Notes: a model not told the origin generated them from the letters alone. Positions 53,434 through 63,146 are shown, numbered from the stretch's first letter. The stretch: DNA of 64,000 nt from an uncultured Porphyromonadaceae bacterium (GCA_947174235.1 CAMWID010000001.1:62001-126000); one strand, 5' to 3'. Numbers and translations: made by a program.

Positions 53434-54510
53434 TTAGAAGTGCCATCCTAAAGCCACGAACACTGCCATCAACACGAGATTGGCAAGCGACAGAGGCATA
53501 AGATATTTCCATTCAAACGACAACATCTGGTCGATCCTTACACGTGGGAATGTCCATTTGAACCAAATGATCACATAAGATACAAAGAAACTTTTCCCAA
53601 GGAACCATACCACTGAAGGGATATAATTCATTACATTATTGAAAGAATCCCATCCAGGTATGTGGAGAGGCATCCATCCGCCAAGGAACATCAAAGATGC
53701 AACACCAGAAACGATGAAAAGGTTCAAATATTCCGCGAGATAGAAAAATCCGAAATGAATACCGGAGTATTCCGTATGATAACCTGCGGTAAGCTCATGT
53801 TCCGCCTCCGGAAGGTCGAAAGGACCTCGGTTGGTTTCCGCAGTAGCGGCTACAACATATATAAGGAATGCTATTATCGCAGGAATATGTCCCCTGAAAA
53901 TAAACCATGCCTTGTCCTGTGCCCACACAAGTTCGTTGATGTTCATTGTCCCGGCAAAAACGATGATCGTTATTATGGCGAGACCAAGGGAGATCTCATA
54001 ACTTATCATCTGGGCACCGCTTCGCATCGCACCGATCAGAGTGTATTTGTTGTTGGAAGCCCAACCGGCGAGCAAGATACCCAAGACTCCGACTGACGAT
54101 ACTGCCAATATGAAAAAGATTCCGATATTATAATTGATGATCTGCAGACCGTTACCCCATGGCAGACAAGCAAGCATCACTACCGAGGAAGTAATTATGA
54201 GATATGGTGCGAGTTTGAACAGGAAACGGTCTGTGTCCTTAAGACTGATAAGCTCCTTGATAAGGATCTTGAACATATCGGCGAACACCTGAAGCAAACC
54301 CCATTTACCCACTCGCATCGGACCGAGCCTACACTGGAACCACGCGCAGAGTTTGCGTTCATAAAGAATATAGAAAAGGGCGAGTACCGTATAGGTGAGC
54401 AGCACCAGCAACGCGATTATGACACACTCCACCAAGACTGTCGCCCATTCAGGGAGAAAGCCCATCAGGAAGTTATTGAGTTCGCTGGTCCATATTCCGA
54501 AATTAAACAT
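53434..54510 (-). CDS. nuoH: NADH-quinone oxidoreductase subunit H
   Basis: A 358-residue membrane subunit that forms part of the quinone chamber. Marks are FYILYERKLCAWFQCRLGPM(RVGKWG following), the central loop block GAMRSGAQMISYEISLGLAI, and ETNRGPFDLPEAEHELTAGY with the conserved Glu cluster. About eight transmembrane helices. It starts 58 bp after nuoCD. The gene after it is atpD rather than nuoI, the point where the atp block begins. Confidence 0.96.
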   Translation of the reverse strand: MFNFGIWTSELNNFLMGFLPEWATVLVECVIIALLVLLTYTVLALFYILYERKLCAWFQCRLGPMRVGKWGLLQVFADMFKILIKELISLKDTDRFLFKLAPYLIITSSVVMLACLPWGNGLQIINYNIGIFFILAVSSVGVLGILLAGWASNNKYTLIGAMRSGAQMISYEISLGLAIITIIVFAGTMNINELVWAQDKAWFIFRGHIPAIIAFLIYVVAATAETNRGPFDLPEAEHELTAGYHTEYSGIHFGFFYLAEYLNLFIVSGVASLMFLGGWMPLHIPGWDSFNNVMNYIPSVVWFLGKSFFVSYVIIWFKWTFPRVRIDQMLSFEWKYLMPLSLANLVLMAVFVALGWHF

Positions 54511-54568
54511 AATATCTATTGAAATTCGTTTGCGGTTTATGTTGATTAGTTACTATTGTATAGCTTTC

Positions 54569-56200
54569 TTATCTGTCGATATCGGGTATCACAAAGTCAA
54601 GTGCCGCACCGATTGTTATAAGGTCTGCTATCATATACCCTGAACAAGTCAGATCCATGACTCCGACAAGATTGAAACACGGACTCTGGAAATGTACTCT
54701 ATATGGGTTCTTGTCTCCGGTGGATTCTATATACACTCCGAATGTACCGCGGCTCGCCTCAACCTGCTGATACCAGCTGCCGGCAGGAAGTTTGATTACT
54801 TTTGGAACCTGCGCGCGGATGTCGCCCTCGGGGATGCGATCCACAAGCTGCTCCAATATCCGACAGCTCTGTTCGATCTCCTTCATACGGACCATATACC
54901 TGGAGTAGGAATCACATCCTGTCTCAAGCACTTCCTCGAAATCAAGTTCGGAATATATGGCATAAGGATGCTTCTTACGACAGTCGCAACTCCATGCCGA
55001 GCCTCTTCCACTGGGTCCGGTGATCGCATAATTTATGGCGTCTTCCTTAGAAAGATGCCCTACCTTTTTAAGTCGGTTCTTTGCGATCAGATTACCGCTG
55101 AAGACCTTATGATATTCCTTCAGTCTGGAAGGCATGATACTGATCAGCTCCTTCACATCTTTGACAAAATCGGCATGCAGATCAGCTATAACACCTCCGA
55201 TGACATTATAATTCATCGACATTCTCGCGCCGCATGTTTTTTCAAAGATATCAAGAATCATCTCTCGCTCACGGAACCCATAGAAGAATGCTGTTGTCGC
55301 GCCAAGGTCCATGGCGGTACATCCGAACGAAAGCAGATGGCTCGATATTCGCATAAGCTCATCCATCATCACCCTGATCACCTGTGCCCTGCGCGGAACC
55401 TCGAGACCCATCGCTTTTTCTATGCACATACAGAGACAATGACGGTTCTGATGCGCCGACATGTAATCCATACGGTCAGTGAAATGAAGTATCTGCGGGT
55501 AAGTCAGACCTTCGCTCAGTTTCTCTATCCCCCGGTGGATATAGCCGGACACCACATCAACTTTCTTGACGATTTCTCCGTCGACTGAAGCCCTGAAACG
55601 CATGACTCCGTGTGTGGACGGATGCTGCGGACCAATGTTGACTACATATTCGTCATCCTCAAAAACCTTGCCCGGAACTTCCTTGACATTCCCTTCGGCA
55701 TCTTCCACATATCTTACGGTGGCATCTTCATTAGCCTCGTCTTCCGTAGGTATCGGGTTCAGCTTGGGATCCGCATCATAATCTTTCCTGAGTGGATAAC
55801 CCTTCCAGTCATTACGCAAGAAAAATCTGCGCATGTCGGGATGATTGATGAATTTTATACCATAAAAATCGTAAACCTCCCTTTCCTGGAAATTTGCAAC
55901 TTTCCACAAATCACTCACACTATGAATCATAGGATTCTCCCTGTCAGGCACCGACACCTTTACGGAAATGACATCCCATCCTCTTGAAGTGGATGTCAGA
56001 TAATAAATTACTCCGAGGGAATCCTTCCAGTCCATACCGACCACAGCCGAAAGGACATCAAATTCCAGACCTTTGGTTTCCTTGAGGGCTTTGGCAAAAC
56101 CGTACCAATCCTTCTCTTCCACCGTCACCATCAGGGTGTCGCCCTCTGTGATGACTGCGGAGGGAAGAATACGGCTGATTATTTCTTTAATTTCGCTCAT
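54569..56200 (-). CDS. nuoCD: NADH-quinone oxidoreductase fused subunits C and D
   Basis: A fused peripheral-arm protein of about 543 residues. The NuoC part covers about 1-150 (FQEREVYDFYGIKFINHPDM with RRFFLRNDWKGYPLRKDY is its signature). The NuoD part covers about 165-543 (NIGPQHPSTHGVMRFRASVD, the quinone-site His region; DRMDYMSAHQNRHCLCMCIE; C-terminal DFVIPDIDR). The Cys pair that binds Ni in hydrogenases is absent, as expected. The start at 56200 (MSEIKEIISR) is preferred; an in-frame ATG at 56224 would add eight residues with no family match. Fused nuoCD is common in Bacteroidetes. Confidence 0.94.
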   Translation of the reverse strand: MSEIKEIISRILPSAVITEGDTLMVTVEEKDWYGFAKALKETKGLEFDVLSAVVGMDWKDSLGVIYYLTSTSRGWDVISVKVSVPDRENPMIHSVSDLWKVANFQEREVYDFYGIKFINHPDMRRFFLRNDWKGYPLRKDYDADPKLNPIPTEDEANEDATVRYVEDAEGNVKEVPGKVFEDDEYVVNIGPQHPSTHGVMRFRASVDGEIVKKVDVVSGYIHRGIEKLSEGLTYPQILHFTDRMDYMSAHQNRHCLCMCIEKAMGLEVPRRAQVIRVMMDELMRISSHLLSFGCTAMDLGATTAFFYGFREREMILDIFEKTCGARMSMNYNVIGGVIADLHADFVKDVKELISIMPSRLKEYHKVFSGNLIAKNRLKKVGHLSKEDAINYAITGPSGRGSAWSCDCRKKHPYAIYSELDFEEVLETGCDSYSRYMVRMKEIEQSCRILEQLVDRIPEGDIRAQVPKVIKLPAGSWYQQVEASRGTFGVYIESTGDKNPYRVHFQSPCFNLVGVMDLTCSGYMIADLITIGAALDFVIPDIDR

Positions 56201-56243
56201 GTTGTCTCTCGATTCGAATATCAATTATACTCTCAGAGGCTCA

Positions 56244-56876
56244 TCAGCCGATGCGGCCTTCCTCCTCGGGATGTTTCTCAAAAAATTCTGAAATCTTTTC
56301 TTTTCTATTGACTCCTCCAAAGAATTTCTGCACCTTTATCTTACGCTGAAGCTGCATGAGCCCATAGAAAAAAGCCTCCGGACGGGGAGGACAGCCGGGA
56401 ATATACACATCGACCGGAAGAATCTGATCAACTCCCGGCACGACACAGTAAGAATTTTTAAAAGGACCTCCGGACACCGCACATCCTCCGCACGCTATCA
56501 CATATTTCGGCTCGGCGAGCTGTTCATACAGACGGCGGACAACCGGAGCCATGCGATGTACAATAGTGCCCTGCACCATGATATAGTCTGCCTGCCTCGG
56601 TGAATTGCGCGCAACCTCAAAACCGAAACGCGCCATATCATAACGTGCAGCGCCAAGGCTCATGAATTCAATAGCGCAACAGCTTGTCCCGAAACATAGA
56701 GGCCAAAGCGAATTGGAGATGCCCCAGTTGATTAGCTGATCGAGCTTACCGACCATGACGTTGGCACCCGTTGCATTGAGTTCCTCCACCAGACTGTCAA
56801 TATACTCGTTGTCCTTGAAGTCCTCATGCTTCATGCTTTTGATCTTCACTTCCATGCCAACGCTCCTTTCCGCCAT
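56244..56876 (-). CDS. nuoB: NADH-quinone oxidoreductase subunit B
   Basis: A peripheral-arm subunit of up to 210 residues carrying the terminal N2 [4Fe-4S] cluster next to the quinone site. Ligands are the tandem cysteines Cys66 and Cys67 ([10 protein letters not shown]), Cys132 ([11 protein letters not shown]) and Cys162 ([12 protein letters not shown]). The longest start at 56876 overlaps nuoA by 31 bp; in-frame ATGs at 56855 (10-bp overlap) and 56834 (no overlap) are also possible, and 56855 (MEVKIKSMK) looks most natural. Confidence 0.94.
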   Translation of the reverse strand: MAERSVGMEVKIKSMKHEDFKDNEYIDSLVEELNATGANVMVGKLDQLINWGISNSLWPLCFGTSCCAIEFMSLGAARYDMARFGFEVARNSPRQADYIMVQGTIVHRMAPVVRRLYEQLAEPKYVIACGGCAVSGGPFKNSYCVVPGVDQILPVDVYIPGCPPRPEAFFYGLMQLQRKIKVQKFFGGVNRKEKISEFFEKHPEEEGRIG

Positions 56877-57217
56877 GCATATGCAAGGCCCATTATGAGT
56901 ACGAACATGAAGATACCGATACAGAGAAGACCCTGCGGACCAAGGCTACGCATCACTACCGACCATGGATAGAGAAAAACTGTTTCCACATCAAAGATGA
57001 GGAAAAGAATTGCAAAAATGTAATAGCCCGCCTTAAACTGGATCATTGACTCTCCACGGGTAGGGATACCACACTCATACGGCTCCGACTTCTTGACAGA
57101 ATACGATTTCGGAGAAATCAATTTCGCTATCAACAAAGCAGCAAACACAAGACCTATGCCCGTCAATGTGGCGGTCACAGCAAGGGTGTTGTTGCTTATC
57201 TCCAACAAAAGATTCAT
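56846..57217 (-). CDS. nuoA: NADH-quinone oxidoreductase subunit A
   Basis: A 123-residue membrane subunit with three transmembrane helices. The signature between helices 1 and 2 is [20 protein letters not shown], with the loop Cys that reports on active/deactive state in other organisms, followed by [20 protein letters not shown]. It is the first gene of the array and lies 75 bp downstream of a near-consensus promoter. Confidence 0.95.
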   Translation of the reverse strand: MNLLLEISNNTLAVTATLTGIGLVFAALLIAKLISPKSYSVKKSEPYECGIPTRGESMIQFKAGYYIFAILFLIFDVETVFLYPWSVVMRSLGPQGLLCIGIFMFVLIMGLAYAWRKGALAWK

Positions 57218-57291
57218 ATAATCGTCTTATTTTTAAAGTTTTATTCTCGCTTCAAGGTGTAACAGTTATTAACGCCTTTCACTTTTCTCTG

Positions 57292-57322
57292 CAAAGATAC
57301 TAAAAAATCTAAATGCATGAAA
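57292..57322 (-). promoter_or_regulatory. Promoter of the nuo-atp-nuo array
   Basis: On the minus strand TTTC (57319-57322), a 19-nt spacer and TATCTTTG (57292-57299), a perfect -7 box with a one-mismatch -33 box. The leader would be about 70 nt. This is the only good promoter I see for the 18 genes down to 39730. Confidence 0.65.
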
Positions 57323-57368
57323 CTTTTATTTCACAATAATTATTATTTTATGCGAATTTAATTCAAAC

Positions 57369-57395
57369 AAAAAAAGGGAGACAAATTGTCTCCCT
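57369..57395 (-). terminator. Terminator after the lipoprotein gene
   Basis: A perfect 9-bp stem AGGGAGACA (57375-57383) / TGTCTCCCT (57387-57395) with a 3-nt loop; on the minus strand a T6-7 tail (57369-57374) follows. It separates the receptor/lipoprotein transcript from the nuo promoter. Confidence 0.82.
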
Positions 57396-57435
57396 CTGAG
57401 GATAATGCCGCTATTGCTCAGCGTTGAATTGTGGT

Positions 57436-58416
57436 TTATTTCATACCATCAGGTATGGTGACATATTTGCCTGCGAAACTGCCATTGTAAACGCCACCGA
57501 CCTTGTAGGTGATCATGACAGACGACAGCCATTTGTCAGTAGTGGAAAGTCTGAAAGAATCAAACTTATAGTTCTCATATTTAGTATACAAATCAGGATC
57601 CGGCATCGTCAGTGAACCTTCATACATGTATGGCACAATATCCGTGCCGGTGATCTCATAGCCATTTCCGGTAAAGTTCACGTCAAGTCCGGGAACATAA
57701 ATGGCAGCCTTTTCCGGCTCCTGCGGTGAATTGGAGAATTTTGCATTGTACATGACCAACGCCGCCTTCTTTTTCTCGATATCCATTATGATACGGTATA
57801 CTATGCTCTTGGTCTGGTTGACCTGCGACGCGCCGTCTACCTGATAGCTTGTACTTGTATCTCCTGTATAGAACACATCCGACGTGAATGTCTTAACCTG
57901 ATATTCGTTACCCATCGTGTAGTTGGCGACAACCATAAGTCCTACGCTCGATACGTTGGGAGCATATATCGTTCCGGGAAGGTAAGACACAATCCCCTTA
58001 TCGTTTTTTTCCGTCGGAGTGAATATTCTCGTGGGATTGAAGTTTTCGGGAATTTCGGGGATTGCAGTCATGAATGTGGCATCCTTGATCTCCATGTTCC
58101 CGTTATTTACCAATCCTGTAAGCCCCTGTATCACCTGACGATAGCCATAATCAGTATATTTCACCGGATCTGTGGAGAAAGAATATGCCTTGTTGTCTAT
58201 CATGAGTGTATTTGTGCTCACGCCGGCTGTTCCCGCATTGAAATCGAAACTGAATACATATGATCCGTAAGACAATGTAGGCTCTCCCCCGTTGAGAGGG
58301 GTGATCATGTTACATGTAGTGTAACCTACTGTCCTTGAGTTCTCTCCGCTTCCCATGGTGCATGAGCTCAACAACATCCCGGCAGAAGCCATTAGTAAAA
58401 ATACAGTTTTTTTCAT
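57436..58416 (-). CDS. Lipoprotein of unknown function, partner of a TonB-dependent receptor
   Basis: A 326-residue lipoprotein: signal MKKTVFLLMASAGMLL with lipobox LLSSC (Cys19). The mature part is beta-rich with many Tyr, Thr and Asn and no cysteine motif, helix repeat or catalytic pattern that I recognise. It follows the TonB-dependent receptor gene by 70 bp on the same strand and ends at a strong terminator, so the two form an operon. By analogy with receptor/lipoprotein pairs for heme, cobalamin or siderophores it may capture the ligand at the cell surface; this is inference, and no ligand is suggested by sequence. Confidence 0.75.
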   Translation of the reverse strand: MKKTVFLLMASAGMLLSSCTMGSGENSRTVGYTTCNMITPLNGGEPTLSYGSYVFSFDFNAGTAGVSTNTLMIDNKAYSFSTDPVKYTDYGYRQVIQGLTGLVNNGNMEIKDATFMTAIPEIPENFNPTRIFTPTEKNDKGIVSYLPGTIYAPNVSSVGLMVVANYTMGNEYQVKTFTSDVFYTGDTSTSYQVDGASQVNQTKSIVYRIIMDIEKKKAALVMYNAKFSNSPQEPEKAAIYVPGLDVNFTGNGYEITGTDIVPYMYEGSLTMPDPDLYTKYENYKFDSFRLSTTDKWLSSVMITYKVGGVYNGSFAGKYVTIPDGMK

Positions 58417-58486
58417 TTCTCTTTTTTTGCTGTTTTGTTATCAGTTGTTAGTATATTATGATTTCATTGACAATTTTTCATATCTA

Positions 58487-60718
58487 TCAGAAACTATATC
58501 TGAGCGTGACTCCTATCTCAGGGCCTCTCCCCCGCTGTAGAAATTCATTACCCATCGACATAAAATAAAAGGTATAATACCTCGTGTCGGTCAGATTCTT
58601 ACCCCATAACTGAAGGTTCAAATCGTCCGTACCGAATGTAACAGACGCGCCAAGCAAAGCATAAAAATCCTGAGACTCCGTATTCGATTCATTCCAGAAA
58701 ATTCTGCCCGTACCCCTCATATTCACGTCAAACGAGATATTTCCCAAAACACTGATGTCTGTAGGCACAATCCATACTCCTTGCAGAAACAATGTGTTGC
58801 GCGGGGCATATGGCAAACAGTTTCCTTTATAATCATTAATTCCGTCACTGAATCTACGGAATCGCGCATTTGTGTATCCATAGCTGCCTGACAAAGAAAT
58901 ATAGTCGGTGATATTCCCTTTGACCGTAATCTCCCCACCGAAACTGTGAGTCCTCCCGGCGTTTGTCATAATACGTCCGGTAGTCGTGCCGTTTGGGAAC
59001 ATTGTCAACTGTTGATCGCGGCAGTCAATGAAAAACGCGGCAAGACCGACCTCAATCCGCGCTTCCGGAAATGAAAGATGGCTTCCTATTTCGTAATTCC
59101 AACTTTTCTCCGGTTTATAAGAAACGACGTCATCAATATCATATTGTGCCCCGATACCCATTATTCCCATAAGACGCTGCTGCAGTACATCACTGAACAT
59201 CTGAGTGTTAAATCCTCCAGCCTTATATCCTTTGGAAAATTTAACATAAATATTTCCAATTTCACCGGGCAGAGAATATGAAACTGCCACTTTTGGCAAC
59301 AATGTAAGAAAATCTTTGGATATTTTTCCCCGGTCATCAATGTCGATATCCACTTCCCTGAAAAATGAATACGAGCCTTCATTTTTCTGATATATATTGT
59401 ATCCGGTATCGCAAAAACTTCTGTAATCAAGAGACGCGTGTTCATAATCCACACGCAGCGCGGCTGTAAAATTCCAGTTTCCGATCGTCAGATCTGACTC
59501 ATGATATGCGGAGATACCCCAAACCGGAACCTTGAAATCACTGTTCAGCCTGAAAGATCTTTCATTCCAGCTGATCGGATACAGAGGGTTCGCATCGTTT
59601 CGATGTTCTTCTATAAGTTCGGATATACCCCGGTCTTTAAATGTCACCGGCGCGTGCATGTCCAGGTGCTTATAAAACCCGAAAAAACCGTTAAGCCATC
59701 TGTACTTTCCCTTGTCAACGCCACGCACGACAAGATCTTCCGTAAATGCCGTCTCCCTCTTTTTCTGTCTAAGTGTGAAAAATTCTTCCGGAAGGAAATC
59801 CTGATCAAGCGTCATGTTATCATTGATATGCTGAACAGACGTGATCGAAGTGACCGAAAACTTTTCACCTGAATATCTTAACGACAAACCATCCGTGAAC
59901 GTAAACCTGTTGTAAAAGCAGGTGTCGTTGTATGAAATAATACCCGTTTCTTTGAATTCATAAGGATACCCTCCCTGACGGAGATTTCCAATCGACGCAG
60001 TGTTCTGAAGAATGACCGAGCTGTCGAACCGACGATAAAACTTTATCCTTCCGTTCCAATTCTGTTCATGGTCGATTTTTTCTCCGTCATACATATTTAC
60101 AAATGTACCTTTACGGCTTCCATAGGCACCGACCACCGAAAATCCGGTATTGTCGTTAAACTTATGATACCATCCCGCCGAAGCCTTGACCGTGGTTCCG
60201 GAAGCAGCCTCAAGCGACAGCCGCCATCCCTGGAACCGCATCGGAGAAAGCGTTGTGACATTGATTACGCCCGCCATGGTATTACGTCCGTAAAGAGTGG
60301 ACTGCGGACCGCGCAACATTTCTACAGTCGCTATGTCAGCCACATCAAAATCGTATGCGTCTTTATTCATATATGGCACATTGTCCACGTTAAGGCCCAC
60401 AGACGGCTGATCCATCCTGGCGCCTATGCCTCTCACATATATTGACGATGTCATGCGTGAACCATAATCAGGGATATAGAAATTTGGAACGACATTCGAA
60501 ATACTCTTGACAGCCGTTGCCCCGATCCGCTCCAGCTCCACTCTGCCGATTGCCGTGCCAGCCTCGGGTTCCCTGTCAATACGCGACATCTGCTTGACTG
60601 CCGAGACGTTCACCTCATCAAGCATCACGCCAAGAGTGTCGGTCTCCTCCTCCTCGGCGTATACCGAAAGAGAAGCAGTGACCAACAATGAAGCCGATAT
60701 GATCTTTTGAAATTTCAC
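58487..60718 (-). CDS. TonB-dependent outer-membrane receptor (not SusC type)
   Basis: A 743-residue receptor. The start is a GTG at 60718, which gives a good signal peptide (KFQKIISASLLVTASLSVYA); the next Met (residue 32) would lose it. After an acidic stretch comes the TonB-box-like LDEVNVSAV, the plug with SSIYVRGIGARMDQPSVGLN, VATVEMLRGP-type strand (TVEMLRGPQSTLYGRNTMAG), and a 22-strand barrel ending in GPEIGVTLRYSF. It lacks the N-terminal carboxypeptidase-like domain of SusC and belongs with siderophore/vitamin-type receptors. The substrate is unknown. A promoter -7 box lies only 5 bp upstream of the GTG. The lipoprotein gene follows. Confidence 0.92.
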   Translation of the reverse strand: MKFQKIISASLLVTASLSVYAEEEETDTLGVMLDEVNVSAVKQMSRIDREPEAGTAIGRVELERIGATAVKSISNVVPNFYIPDYGSRMTSSIYVRGIGARMDQPSVGLNVDNVPYMNKDAYDFDVADIATVEMLRGPQSTLYGRNTMAGVINVTTLSPMRFQGWRLSLEAASGTTVKASAGWYHKFNDNTGFSVVGAYGSRKGTFVNMYDGEKIDHEQNWNGRIKFYRRFDSSVILQNTASIGNLRQGGYPYEFKETGIISYNDTCFYNRFTFTDGLSLRYSGEKFSVTSITSVQHINDNMTLDQDFLPEEFFTLRQKKRETAFTEDLVVRGVDKGKYRWLNGFFGFYKHLDMHAPVTFKDRGISELIEEHRNDANPLYPISWNERSFRLNSDFKVPVWGISAYHESDLTIGNWNFTAALRVDYEHASLDYRSFCDTGYNIYQKNEGSYSFFREVDIDIDDRGKISKDFLTLLPKVAVSYSLPGEIGNIYVKFSKGYKAGGFNTQMFSDVLQQRLMGIMGIGAQYDIDDVVSYKPEKSWNYEIGSHLSFPEARIEVGLAAFFIDCRDQQLTMFPNGTTTGRIMTNAGRTHSFGGEITVKGNITDYISLSGSYGYTNARFRRFSDGINDYKGNCLPYAPRNTLFLQGVWIVPTDISVLGNISFDVNMRGTGRIFWNESNTESQDFYALLGASVTFGTDDLNLQLWGKNLTDTRYYTFYFMSMGNEFLQRGRGPEIGVTLRYSF

Positions 60719-60722
60719 GTTG

Positions 60723-60754
60723 CAAAGCTACATACTTGCCAAAGATCTCGCAAT
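60723..60754 (-). promoter_or_regulatory. Promoter candidate almost touching the receptor start codon
   Basis: On the minus strand ATTG (60751-60754), a 20-nt spacer and TAGCTTTG (60723-60730). The -7 box ends 5 bp before the GTG at 60718, so the transcript would be nearly leaderless. Confidence 0.45.
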
Positions 60755-60806
60755 CCTCATTTTTGATGATTTTTACGGGGCGGTGATCCAAATATATTAC
60801 GGGAGT

Positions 60807-60838
60807 GTTGCAAATTAGCGCGGATTTAAGTAATTTTG
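60807..60838 (+). promoter_or_regulatory. Promoter candidate for the serine dehydratase gene
   Basis: GTTG (60807-60810), a 20-nt spacer and TAATTTTG (60831-60838). The -7 box fits the consensus. The leader would be about 90 nt. Confidence 0.55.
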
Positions 60839-60934
60839 TCTCATGTGCAAGCGCATCCGCCATCATTCATGCCATGACACATGATCATATGCCGTGATTG
60901 CACCTCTTTTGAATTTTGAAATCATAATATCCCC

Positions 60935-62149
60935 ATGAAATCTATCAGAGAATTGTATAGGATCGGCACCGGTCCATCGTCAAGCCACACGATGGGACCG
61001 CGCAAAGCCGCAGAAATTTTCTTCAAAAGCCACAGGCACGCCGAAGGGTACGAGGTGGTTCTTTATGGCAGCCTTGCCGCTACCGGGAAAGGGCACATGA
61101 CTGACGTCGCCATCCATGACGTTCTGTCGCAAAGCGACCTACCGGTGAAAATCATATGGAAGCCTGATATCTTTCTCCCATATCACCCCAACGGCATGAC
61201 ATTCCGCAGCCTTAACGCAGCAGGTCTTCCGTCTGACGAATGGACGGTATACAGCGTAGGCGGAGGTGCCATTGAAGGCGAGGGTCTCGCTCATGAAGGC
61301 GGTGCGGAAATCTATGACAAAAACACCATGACGGATATCATGGATTATTGCGACCGCAGCGGACGAAGCTATTGGGAATATGTGGAACATTGCGAGGGGG
61401 AGGGAATAAACGACTTCCTTGACCAGGTTTGGTCTACCATGAAAGCTGCCGTAGAAAAGGGGCTCGCCACTGACGGCAGACTCCCCGGTCCGCTAAATCT
61501 CCGCAGAAAGGCACGAGCGTATTACATGAGAGCGGAAGGCTACCGTGACAACCTCCGGTCCCGTGGTCTCGTCTTCTCTTATGCTCTTGCGGTGAGCGAA
61601 GAAAACGCTTCCGGCGGAACAATCGTCACCGCACCCACCTGCGGAAGCTGCGGGGTAGTTCCCGCAGTATTATACCACCTGTGGAAAAGCCGCAACTTTT
61701 CAGATATGGAGATCCGGCACGCTCTCGCCACCGCCGCACTTATAGGAAACGTCGTAAAGCATAACGCGAGCATTTCAGGCGCGGATGTGGGATGTCAGGG
61801 TGAGGTCGGAGTGGCTTGTGCCATGGCGGCAGGAGCAGCCTGCCAGCTGTTCGGAGGGACACCGGCTCAAATCGAATATGCCGCCGAAATGGGACTCGAA
61901 CACCATCTTGGGATGACATGTGACCCAGTCTGCGGTCTTGTCCAGATTCCTTGTATAGAACGCAACGCATATGCCGCCGCCAGAGCCCTTGACGCCAATA
62001 TATATTCAACGTTCTCCGACGGACGCCACCGTGTCAGCTTCGACAAGCTTATACAAGTCATGAAAGAAACAGGTCATGACCTGCCATCGCTGTATAAGGA
62101 AACCGGCGCTGGCGGACTGGCGAAAGACTATCAGATAGACAACGTCTGA
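60935..62149 (+). CDS. L-serine ammonia-lyase, single-chain iron-sulfur type
   Basis: A 404-residue cytoplasmic enzyme converting L-serine to pyruvate and ammonia. The N-terminal beta domain begins with SIRELYRIGTGPSSSHTMGP, the alpha domain starts near 150, and the [4Fe-4S] cysteines are in APTCGSCGVV, CDPVCGLVQIPC. Alpha and beta parts are fused as in E. coli SdaA/SdaB, but the chain is about 50 residues shorter. It works opposite to serB elsewhere in the window. Transcribed alone or with the downstream RNase Z gene (82-bp gap, no terminator seen). Confidence 0.94.
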   Translation: MKSIRELYRIGTGPSSSHTMGPRKAAEIFFKSHRHAEGYEVVLYGSLAATGKGHMTDVAIHDVLSQSDLPVKIIWKPDIFLPYHPNGMTFRSLNAAGLPSDEWTVYSVGGGAIEGEGLAHEGGAEIYDKNTMTDIMDYCDRSGRSYWEYVEHCEGEGINDFLDQVWSTMKAAVEKGLATDGRLPGPLNLRRKARAYYMRAEGYRDNLRSRGLVFSYALAVSEENASGGTIVTAPTCGSCGVVPAVLYHLWKSRNFSDMEIRHALATAALIGNVVKHNASISGADVGCQGEVGVACAMAAGAACQLFGGTPAQIEYAAEMGLEHHLGMTCDPVCGLVQIPCIERNAYAAARALDANIYSTFSDGRHRVSFDKLIQVMKETGHDLPSLYKETGAGGLAKDYQIDNV

Positions 62150-62231
62150 ATTTCAAAAACGGATATAGTTCTATTCTACCTTAAGACCTGTATTTGTTTT
62201 TTACCAAGAACCACAAACAGACTGTCGACTT

Positions 62232-63146
62232 TTGGACAATTTTTCAATTCATACTTTAGGATGTGGATCAGCACGTCCTTCATTAAAACATCTTCCCTCT
62301 TCCACGGTGGTTGACCACCGTGGAAATCTTTTCATGATCGACTGCGGAGAAGGCGCGCAGCTATCTTTTATGCGTCATAGATTGTCATTCAGAAGGCTAA
62401 GACACATTTTCCTGACCCATCTGCACGGCGATCACGTATTCGGGCTACCCGGACTAATCGGCACTATCGCATTGAACGGTACAGGAGGAGATCTCACCAT
62501 CCACACATTTCAAGACGGCGCAGAACAACTTTCCTCTATTTTCAAATATTTCTGTCGTGACACCCCTTTCGACATACGGTTCAACATCATAAAACCGGAA
62601 GAAAAGGTGATTCTTGAGACTAAATCGCTGACAGTGCGTACAATCCCTCTTGACCACAGGGTTCCTGCCGTAGGTTACGTGTTTGAAGAAAAAGCCGGAG
62701 ACAGGCATATCAGACCGGATATGACCAGATTTCATGAGGTGCCGCTCTATATGATGAAAAGAATCAAGGCGGGGGAAGATTTCATAAAACCCGACGGCAC
62801 AGTCATACCCAACGATATACTTACCTCCCCACCCTCACCTCCTCTATCATATGCACATATCAGCGATACGGCATATATGAAAAATCTTGCGGCGAAAATA
62901 GGACCCGTCAGCCTGCTGTTTCATGAGACAACTTATCTTGAGGAACACAAATCCCTGGCAGCGCCGCGTGGTCATTCCACAGCGCGACAGGCAGCCATGG
63001 TGGCAAGAGACGCCGGCGCAAAGGCTCTTCTCACCGGACATTATTCCTCCAGATATAAAGACGATTCTCTTTTCAAAAAGGAAGCTCTGGAAATTTTCCC
63101 GAATGTGATCCTCAACAATGAAGGGCTGGTCACTGTCATCAAATAA
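62232..63146 (+). CDS. rnz: Ribonuclease Z
   Basis: A 304-residue metallo-beta-lactamase-fold endonuclease that trims tRNA 3' ends. The Zn motif FLTHLHGDHVFGLPGL, the N-terminal HTLGCGSARPS, the exosite-type region, HISDTAYMKN (Asp ligand region), FHETTY and the HST motif in PRGHSTARQAAMVA are present. The start codon is TTG at 62232: this places the conserved IHTLGCGSA at the right distance from the N-terminus, and no in-frame ATG lies upstream. Its stop codon lies inside the stem of the bidirectional terminator. Confidence 0.94.
   Translation: MDNFSIHTLGCGSARPSLKHLPSSTVVDHRGNLFMIDCGEGAQLSFMRHRLSFRRLRHIFLTHLHGDHVFGLPGLIGTIALNGTGGDLTIHTFQDGAEQLSSIFKYFCRDTPFDIRFNIIKPEEKVILETKSLTVRTIPLDHRVPAVGYVFEEKAGDRHIRPDMTRFHEVPLYMMKRIKAGEDFIKPDGTVIPNDILTSPPSPPLSYAHISDTAYMKNLAAKIGPVSLLFHETTYLEEHKSLAAPRGHSTARQAAMVARDAGAKALLTGHYSSRYKDDSLFKKEALEIFPNVILNNEGLVTVIK

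Noticed and set aside
54692-55588. Plus-strand frame of 298 codons
   Set aside because: Antisense to nuoCD, Cys/His-rich nonsense composition, while the nuoCD frame has clear family motifs.
60719-60934. Cobalamin riboswitch before the TonB receptor
   Set aside because: The predicted leader is almost absent, and no B12-box-like sequence is seen in the divergent gap.
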